Below are positions 57,142-64,000 of a stretch of 64,000 bases of DNA, piece after piece. The notes beneath the pieces were generated by a model. It made no database searches, was not told the origin of the DNA, and worked only from the letters and a program-made list of their open reading frames with translations. The translations under genes and the position numbers were made by a program. Numbering within the stretch: position 1 is the first letter of the stretch; each line of letters starts with the position of its first letter. This DNA comes from Nereocystis luetkeana (Eukaryota > Sar > Phaeophyceae > Laminariales > Laminariaceae), in NCBI GenBank assembly GCA_031213475.1, contig JARUPZ010000025.1:6087676-6151675 (forward strand), read 5' to 3'.

Positions 57142-57542
57142 GGAGCTGCGCGGCATAAGCGTCGTTCGTTGTAACCAGTGTAATTAATGTGTACCAGTAG
57201 CCTTTATTTTGAACCAATTAACCGCTTCGGGACTTGAGGGGGAAAGGGGTCGAACAAAACAAACAAAGCAGTTTACTCGTACAGGCTAGAGTTGGTTGTG
57301 CGATGACCATCCATTCGGCACTACTGCGACGCTTGACGCCCACTGCTTGCGAGGCGAAGAGAACCGCAGCAGCAAAACAGTAGTGGTGCACCCATTCAAA
57401 GATCACGGCCATAGAACAGACAGGACCAGGCAAATCGGCTTGTCGCGATCAAAAAGAAAATATCTGGATTTAGAGTGGGATGGAATTTCGGGTGATGCCA
57501 CAACAGAGACACGACCGCTTTTTTTGGGCTAGTCGCGGACTG

Positions 57543-57632
57543 CCCCTTTAGGGCCGCAGTCCCGTTTCGGGGAAAAGCCTGTCAAATTCTAAAGTGCTTG
57601 TCCCTAAAACGGGGTTTGCCGTCCTCAAAGGG
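57543..57632. mobile_element. Family A foldback MITE, copy 14
   Basis: Full length with several arm mismatches. TTAA follows at 57633-57636, while the left flank is CTGC. Confidence 0.8.
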
Positions 57633-57639
57633 TTAAAAT

Positions 57640-58510
57640 GGTGTTTCCGCCACAGCTGCATGTAGCCCCTACACATGGGCTGATCGCGTTGAGGTTGCTC
57701 GTGGTAAGTAAGGGATGTCAGTGGAAAGCTCCCTTCAACCAACAGTGACGTACGTCTGACTGCATCACGAGAACCGGCCACACGGTGCAGCCCGGCCTGA
57801 GTAGGGATGCGTCTGGAGTGAACAAAGCAACAACCGTTGAAAAAAAAAAAGGCCCACGTAAAAATAAAGCACGCGTGAAGGATGATGATACGACGACAGA
57901 CCAAGCAATACCTTCAGGGGGTGGCACCTTACTATTCTCTGAGCTCAGCGCAGGGGAAGCTCAATGCCCTCACTCGAAACATGGCTACGAAGAAGTTTGC
58001 TCACGCGACCCGACCAACATTTCCACGCGCTAGTCCTAAAACTAACACCTCGTGTACTGCAGTAGGGGGCGTATAATACTAACCGGTATTCTAAAAAATA
58101 ATAGTCCCTCGCTTGACGAGCTCAACCGGTCAGAGAATATTGCCTCAAAAGGCGAGAAGTTCAGCCCCTACCGCCGGATATAGTCGACAAATATGCTGGA
58201 CTTTATCGCGCTCTTCCTAGAAGGCTGACATAACACCGCGCTTGCCGCTGTTTAATGTGTATTAAGGCCCCTATATTCGGGTTCCAAAGAATGCCTCGAA
58301 TGCCTCTACAAATTCATGGCATCTCATCCGCTTACAGCATATCACCTGGCGCCAAGTATAATTATCGCGCATGTGGAAGCGGGCGATTTTCGGGAAGCAA
58401 ACATTTTCAGCCTTTACCCACACTAAAGATATACCAGGGTATCCCTCTCGTGCATAACAACAGTAGTACTCGACGGCGCCTATTTACAACCTATGAACTG
58501 TACCACTTGG
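57640..58510. other. No gene recognised
   Basis: Unique-looking sequence with no defensible exon. Confidence 0.35.
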
Positions 58511-58518
58511 GCGATTTA

Positions 58519-58604
58519 GGGCTGTTAGGACTGCAGTCCCGTTCTGGGGACAAACTACTCAAAGTCCAAGTAGTTTGTCTCCGAAACGGGACTGCGGTAC
58601 TACC
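58519..58604. mobile_element. Family A foldback MITE, copy 15
   Basis: Arms intact (GGACTGCAGTCCCGTTCTGG and ACGGGACTGCGGT) but the outermost CCC and GGG are lost or altered. Confidence 0.8.
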
Positions 58605-58744
58605 AGTCCACACGCTACTACGCTACTTCGAGAGTCTTAGTGCTCTCGGGGTGAAACGGGGTGCCCGATAGACTAAACCTCCATTTTAATTGGTCAACAT
58701 CTCGACTAGGATCCCACCCGGGCGTTTAATTGGTTAATACCTCT

Positions 58745-58852
58745 ATTACGGGGGGCCATAGTTAACAGGACCAAATATTGTTAGTAAAAATGGTTAAACA
58801 TATAGGTTTTTATGTATACCATAGGTCCTGTTAACTATGGTCCCCCGTAATA
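58745..58852 (+). mobile_element. Family B MITE (near consensus)
   Basis: Inserted in CTA...TAG inside the CCCACCCGG repeat shared with 27.2 kb. The terminal arms pair almost perfectly and the interior GTATACCATAGGTCCTG is typical. Confidence 0.92.
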
Positions 58853-58859
58853 GTCTGAT

Positions 58860-59496
58860 CCCACCCGGGTCTATAATCGGGCAACACCTCTACCCTGATC
58901 CCATCCGGACCTGATCTTATGTGGCCCCCTGCTCCCAAATAGTGGTGTACAAATATAGTCAGCCCTGCGAAGGATTAAAATCGCCCGAGGCCGACAGCGC
59001 AAAGTGCGAACCGAAATACCGTATGAACGGTCCATGGATTGTAAATAGTAAATAGTTACGCCCGTAGCGATCGGCCTCAGCACTCTTGGGGTCTTAGTTT
59101 TTCGGCGCTGTCCTATTTACTGCTGTAGAACCTCGCATTCGCTCATAATAGTTACCGGTGTATCCTATAGGTACTGCTGTAGACCGTAACACGTGTCACA
59201 GCTGGCATGGTGTGCGTATCACACTTTGCTTGCGTTCTCCGAGACAGCAGTTTTGATCAGAAACTGCCGCGGTTTGGCTTGTTCCAAGAACAGATGCATG
59301 ACAGATGATGGACGTGTTTTCTTCGCTTATAAAGCCGTTCTTCCTACCTGGTATAATTTCTTGTATACCTGGTACATGGTACAAAGTAACCAGAAATATA
59401 TGCACGTGCATCGTATACGTACATAGATGAGCATATGTATGTTTGTCCAACTTTCGTTCGTTTCAAACGTATATCTTCGTACGAGCACTTGTTCGG
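58860..59496. other. No gene recognised
   Basis: Two TACCTGGTA palindromes at 59345 and 59366. Otherwise unremarkable. Confidence 0.35.
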
Positions 59497-59512
59497 CTAA
59501 AAGCTACGTTAA

Positions 59513-59614
59513 CCCCTTTAGAACTCCAGTCCGGTTTTGGGGACAAGGCTCTCAAATTCCTAGTAATTTGTTCCCAATTGTCCCCAAAACGAGACTGCAG
59601 TCCTAAAAGCTACG
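59513..59614. mobile_element. Family A MITE copy 16, 18-bp flanking repeat
   Basis: A hairpin copy with a short duplication in the loop side (TTGTTCCCAATTGTCCCC). The 18-mer CTAAAAGCTACGTTAACC occurs both across its left edge (59497-59514) and across its right edge (59603-59620). This is far longer than a TTAA duplication and includes element end sequence. Confidence 0.85.
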
Positions 59615-59945
59615 TTAACCGACCCGGGAAGCCCGTCCGGAGACATTGGTCGAGGTCCGGGCGCGATCCGTGCAGTGTGGGGCGTCGTGTCGTGGCAAGC
59701 GCTCACATTTTTTTCTCCTGCGAGAGCGCGGAAGACGATACATGTCCCGGGTTCCTGTCAAAGAATTTCTTCTTGACCATGCATATTTTCTCTCCCCAGC
59801 GGCACAAACGCCTCCACCAGCGCATGAGGCTCACAAGGAAAACCCAAGGGTCAGTCCCCCGAGACAACTTCGATGTTATATTGGTGCTTCGTATGTAAGT
59901 ACATATATGTGTATATATACCACCATGTTATTCCTCGTATATATC

Positions 59946-60095
59946 CGAATACGACGCAGGATACATCATACACCATAAAAATATGTATCATGCCTGGTAC
60001 AGCACCGTACAATTACTATACGAATACGACGTAGGATACATCATACATCATACAAATATGTATCATACCTGGTACAGCACCGTACAATTACTCGT
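59946..60095 (+). repeat. 75-bp tandem duplication
   Basis: Two units start CGAATACGACG at 59946 and 60021. Both contain a CCTGGTACAGCACCGTACAA stretch, preceded by G in the first (GCCTGGTA) and A in the second (TACCTGGTA). Confidence 0.85.
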
Positions 60096-60120
60096 ATGTA
60101 TATAACGCGTGTTGTGCTAC

Positions 60121-60290
60121 GATAACACACCCTCGGAAGCACGATCGTCGAGGCTGATTTTCGCGACAACAGGGGAAGGTGCAAACGCCGAGCGATGCGT
60201 CTGTTGTGGAAATCTCTCTCGACGAGATATATATCTTCTCGAAGCCCCAAGTTTCGCCGTGCGTGCCGCCCTTCAGCTTTTTTTTTGTGG
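60121..60290 (-). mobile_element. Family D MITE, reverse copy
   Basis: Begins GATAACACACCCTCGG, the complement of the family D right end, and contains the complements of the CGAGAAGG, CATCGCTCG and CAGCCTCG blocks. The far end is decayed. Confidence 0.65.
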
Positions 60291-60299
60291 AGAAAATCG

Positions 60300-60960
60300 G
60301 CTCTGAATCGAATCCCAAGTGTGTTTTTTCTACTGCTGCACTATGTACATCTTGACCGTGTTACCTTGCGTGTCGTCACGTCATACACACCGACCCGCAT
60401 CGATCGCCCCTCTCTCTCGTACAAAAACAGACAACAAAAAATCTAGAGTTTAACGTAGAATTACAGTAGAAAATACGTACAAAAGTAGATGGCCCATGTA
60501 CGCCCTCGTCTATGGGGAATTGTAATCCATCTACCCCCTTCTTGCTCAGCCAGAAAAACGATGTTAGCTTAATACGCGTGCTGTAACGCCTGATGTCAGG
60601 TTTTTCACCAGGGGACCCACAGAGCTCAAATTGTGGTAAATATCACATGTATATACGGCAGTGCAGCAGCGGTCAACCGGAAAAATCTATGTTTTTGGTT
60701 TCGGGGAGGACGCAGAGACTTTTTGTGTTATTACACTCCTCCCAACACTTTTTCGATTCGTATTTTTTTCGCCTCATTCGATTTATCTCCCTTCGAACAT
60801 GTACGTATGACGTGCCTGTCGTATCCAGTACGATGGCACGGCATTGCATTTCGACTGCTGCTTGCTGTATATCCGCAAACAATGTACTGCTGCTGTAGCA
60901 TCTCTGCTGTGTCGTATTTACAGTGATAGTTTTGTGTGCACAGAGCTTGTATCTCTGTTA
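60300..60960. other. No gene recognised
   Basis: Unique-looking. Open frames up to 101 codons at 60593-60926 lack motifs. Confidence 0.35.
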
Positions 60961-60967
60961 CGATCAA

Positions 60968-61056
60968 CCCTTTTAGGACCCCAGTACCGTTTTGGGGACA
61001 AATCACTTGGAATTAGACTGGTTCGTCCCCAAATCGGGACTGCGGTACTAAAGGGG
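60968..61056. mobile_element. Family A foldback MITE, copy 17
   Basis: Full length, 89 bp, flanked by TCAA and TTAA. It is followed immediately by a family H repeat. Confidence 0.9.
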
Positions 61057-61061
61057 TTAAG

Positions 61062-61138
61062 GAGTCGGCACGGACACTAGCTGTGATGGATGTCCACGGG
61101 TAGAAAGAACGGTTTAATGTGAGGAACACACACACACT
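61062..61138 (+). repeat. Dispersed repeat family H
   Basis: GAGTCGGCACGGACACTAG, GGGTAGAAAGAACGGTTTAA and GTGAGGAACACACACAC, the clearest short copy of the family. Confidence 0.75.
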
Positions 61139-61802
61139 CCGTGCGTTGTGTGTAACTTCTCCTCACCCCCGTCCCTCCTTGAGCCCAAACGCCTCCCTCG
61201 TTGATAAATGCTGACGAGATGCTCTGGAATTACAGGCCCAATATTATGAAAGAACTTGTATGTCCTGCATGATACTCGGGTTTTTGAGGGAACATTCGAC
61301 ATCACCACAGCTTCGAGTTGTGTTATTTTTTCACATAATATCAAAAGAGCAATTCGGGGGAAAATATTATTTCTTGTAGTTAACTGCCCTTAATCGGGAT
61401 GGACACGATCGGACGAGAACCGAGTCCGATTGTTTACCAATAAACGAATCATCACGTACAAGGCAGTAATAGTCCCTCGTATATATAGTGCCGGTATTGC
61501 CGGTATGTATGCGCCAGACAACAGCATGGGCACTAAAGGGACAATCGGCACAAACTACTCCGCACACTAACACACTCTGGTAAATCCCCTCCGTGCCTAC
61601 TAACAGCGATCCCACACACACTTCTATATAACGGGGCAACCAGGCACTGTGTCTACAGGCACTATAGAGGAGCACCCACTCCTGTTGTCGTATATACTGT
61701 ACCATGGTAGTCGATACACTGGTGCCTGGTATTTACATTTTCAGATGTAAAATATGTCGAGATTTGTCGTTCAGTTTATGTCTACGTAATATACCCTAAA
61801 TC

Positions 61803-61820
61803 GGGGGGGGGGGGGGGGGG
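61803..61820 (+). repeat. Poly-G tract
   Basis: Eighteen G residues. Confidence 0.9.
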
Positions 61821-61858
61821 ACGGGGGATGCCACGGGGTGAAGGGCTAAACAGCTTAA

Positions 61859-61946
61859 CCGTACTAGGACCAAGTCCCCTTCTGGGGACAAACCAGTCAA
61901 AGTCCAAGTAGTTTGTCCCGAAAACGGGACTGCGGTCTTAAAAGGG
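61859..61946. mobile_element. Family A foldback MITE, copy 18
   Basis: Flanked by TTAA on both sides (61855-61858 and 61947-61950). The left end is diverged (CCGTACTAGGACCAAGTCCC). Confidence 0.9.
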
Positions 61947-62161
61947 TTAACAGAGAACGGAGTGGAAAACGCACACCTGTAGCTTACACCTGGTACATAC
62001 CAGGTATGCAACGTTCGATATTATGCTACGTCGATATTTCGACAACTCGAAGTTTTGAAGTATCGGTACGAGCATGCCATGCACAACACAGAACAGAACG
62101 CGCATTTGGCACTGACCACTCTGCACTATACCAGGTACACCATTTAATAGTACCAGTATAG

Positions 62162-62272
62162 TACTGCGGGGGACCATAGTAAATAGGACCAAATATTGTT
62201 AGTAAAAAAAGGTAGTTATATGGTATGTTTTTGTATGTACCGTAGGTCCTATTAACTATGGTCCCCGGTAAT
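62162..62272 (+). mobile_element. Family B MITE
   Basis: Full-length copy with ends TACTGCGGGGGACC and GGTCCCCGGTAATAG. The interior TATATGGTATG is altered relative to TATATAGG. Confidence 0.9.
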
Positions 62273-62442
62273 AGCTCAACAGGAAGGTCCTTCTGCGAAC
62301 GAAAAGGTGTAAATTCGCAGCCACGGAACTTGCATAATATCATACTATTAATAGGCATATACCTGATACGTGTATGATACGTGTAAGAGTATACGAGGAC
62401 CCACAGCAGCAGTGGTATTAAAAGTAGATACCTGGTACAGCA

Positions 62443-62533
62443 CTTTAGAACCGCAATCCCTTTTTGGGGACAAACTACTCGGAATTTGAATGAATGGTAT
62501 GTCCCCAAAAACGGGACTGCGGTTCTAAAAGGG
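62443..62533. mobile_element. Family A foldback MITE, copy 19
   Basis: Full length apart from the left-most bases, preceded by TACCTGGTACAG at 62429. The loop has a 4-bp duplication (GAATGAAT). Confidence 0.85.
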
Positions 62534-62701
62534 CGCCCTATGTGTTAAGAAACATCAATTTGGCGTCCAGGCTCCGTGTCTTTTTTTTCGACCTCGACCA
62601 AACTCTGTTGTATACCAAAATTTAGAGTTGGCCCCACTGTTGAGCTGTGGTTCTTGACCCAATTTTCTCATTGTTCCTGCCGATCTGCCTATTTTTCTTA
62701 G

Positions 62702-62788
62702 CCCCTTTCGTACTGCAGTCCCAATTTGGGGAGGAACGAATCTAATTCCAACTTGTTTCTACCCAAAACGGGACTGCAGTACTAAAAA
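62702..62788. mobile_element. Family A foldback MITE, copy 20
   Basis: Diverged hairpin copy with left flank TTAG. The right terminal GGG is lost. Confidence 0.8.
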
Positions 62789-63049
62789 TGCCGGCGGCTA
62801 CTGCTGTACAATCAGTAGCGGTCCCTCCATAGTGCTGGAAGAGTAGTGTGCATCAGCCGACAAAAATACCAACACTATACTCGTAGAGGCAACCGGCGCT
62901 CCTCCGCGCAATACCATACCACACCCTGCCGAATCCCATCTGTGACAAGCGATTGCACAGGCACTTGTAGCGGGCGACTGGCACTACTCAACCACCACTA
63001 CACAGGGACCACTACTCTGTACTCACTGCTCTGTACCAGGTATCGCTCT

Positions 63050-63306
63050 CTTTTTTTTTTCCTTTTTTTTTCATCCCATTAATTATCTTCGCACATCTTC
63101 TTCTCTCTCTCCTTCCAACTCGTAACTCAGATCCGGGGTCACATAGCAGGCTGTTCTCCCCCCTTCCCGCTGCGGTACGTGCCTTCATTTAATTGAATAC
63201 CTTTTTTTTATTTTTTTGCAAATAAAAAGTCCGACCCTCCTGGGGCTCGAATCCAGGACTCAAACAAGTAGAATTCGAGTTTAACCACTTGAACCACCGG
63301 GGCGAC
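63050..63306 (-). mobile_element. tRNA-derived SINE, internally deleted copy
   Basis: T-run, tail, head and B box all match the 17.8-kb copy, but about 90-100 bp of the body between TGCCTTCATTT and AATTGAATACC is missing. A deletion variant such as this can be mobilised like the parent. Confidence 0.85.
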
Positions 63307-63360
63307 CGGCTCTAGAGAGAGACGATTTATGCCTGGTACGAAGTAAGAGGATATGTATAC

Positions 63361-63655
63361 GTACGAAAGAAGAATCAGTGCCATAGATGTTAGATGTACG
63401 GTACGGAGCCAGGCTGTGCACTGGGTGCTGAGAAGGGATGAGTTGCCAATGATGCAGGAGGCCGTTGGGTAGAAACACCGGTTTACTGCTGCGAAAAAAA
63501 TGTGAAGACCACACCACCAACGAGAACAACAACAATAGCAGCAGCAGCAGCAGCAGCAGCAGCCAGCAGACTCTCAATGCCTCTGGCAGAGTGTGCTGGT
63601 ATTGTGGTGTGTGTTCTTCAGAATATACTTTTCTTTCTACCCGTCGACATCTTGA
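63361..63655. repeat. Inverted pair of family H repeats around CAG tract
   Basis: A plus copy (GGGTAGAAACACCGGTTTAC and ATGTGAAGACCACAC at 63470-63515) and a minus copy (GTGTGTGTTCTTCAG and TTTCTACCCGTCGAC at 63607-63650) flank a CAG tract at 63537-63562. The locus can fold into a hairpin with the triplets in the loop. Confidence 0.65.
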
Positions 63656-63707
63656 TGCATTGCTATGCTGCTGTACAGCAGTAGTAATGTACCAGGTAGT
63701 TCTTTAA

Positions 63708-63796
63708 CCCCTTTAGAACCGCAGTCCCGTTTGGGGACAAAACTACTTTAAATTTGACTGGTTTGTCCCCAGAACGGGACTGCGGTTCTAAAAGGG
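63708..63796. mobile_element. Family A foldback MITE, copy 21 (near consensus)
   Basis: 89 bp, TTAA on both sides (63704-63707 and 63797-63800). Arms pair almost completely. Confidence 0.95.
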
Positions 63797-63892
63797 TTAA
63801 GCAGGATGACTACCACCCTGTTGCCATACCTGGCAGGTAGACAGCAAGAACAAGGCGCATCTCGGTGTATCCGCTGATTTTAGGGCTGCTTT

Positions 63893-64000
63893 GTAATAGT
63901 CTGCAGTCTCGTTTTGGGGACAAACCAGCAATATTCCTGAAAGCAAATACCTGGTACAGCAGTACCCGTAGTACTCTGTAGTTTTTTCCCTAAACAGGAC
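63893..64000. mobile_element. Family A MITE copy 22, at window edge
   Basis: The left arm GTCTGCAGTCTCGTTTTGGG and the loop start are clear. The loop side then contains extra sequence with TACCTGGTA at 63948-63956, and a decayed right arm runs off the window. Confidence 0.6.

Overview
This is eukaryotic, repeat-dominated nuclear DNA with almost no recognisable genes. There are no bacterial-style operons. The long open frames are a retrotransposon, microsatellites, or tandem repeats read as protein. The clade is most likely a large-genome alga, and a brown alga (stramenopile) is my best guess. Reasons: the LINE resembles in style the endonuclease-plus-reverse-transcriptase elements of brown algae (recalled, not searched), CAG/GCT tracts are frequent both inside and outside putative exons, and the isolated alanine/serine/glycine-rich exon-like segments imply very long introns. 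This assignment is an inference.

Layout. 0-5.4 kb: foldback MITEs, a 20-bp-unit minisatellite and CAG tracts. 5.4-10.5 kb: a tRNA-derived SINE fragment, a broken minus-strand LINE (endonuclease, reverse transcriptase, duplicated 3' UTR) and another SINE fragment at the LINE 5' end. 11.6-15.7 kb: a 1.5-kb foldback element full of GTGGATCAC motifs, followed by two unrelated minisatellite arrays. 16.4-22.3 kb: a MITE, a SINE next to coding-like fragments, and a degenerate satellite built around the palindrome CCATGG. 24-31 kb: a TIR element, microsatellites, a second LINE tail, and the best protein-coding candidate, a minus-strand first exon at 28.4-29.0 kb with a signal anchor and an upstream TATA box. 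31-45 kb: GC-rich sequence with weak exon candidates, several minisatellites and a 0.7-kb element with 31-bp terminal inverted repeats. 45-64 kb: dense small DNA elements.

How the parts relate. Two short DNA-element families dominate. Family A (about 89 bp, 22 copies) is a near-complete foldback with CCC...GGG ends flanked by TTAA, as in piggyBac-type elements. Family B (about 110 bp, 12 copies or relatives) has TTACGGGGG...CCCCCGTAA ends and duplicates TA. A pre-insertion site survives in a paralogous repeat. Over the whole window the palindrome TACCWGGTA occurs about 38 times (hand count; about 0.5 expected). In five places a related unfilled sequence shows it as a CCWGG insertion that duplicates TA. 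The octamer TATTAATA (about 14 hand-counted, about 1.3 expected) is the footprint predicted if family B excises leaving two bases from each end. Together these suggest that much of the short-motif structure is scar left by TA-targeting cut-and-paste transposons.

Coordinates of repeats are read by eye and are good to a few bases where ends are sharp, and to tens of bases for degenerate arrays. No homology search was possible.
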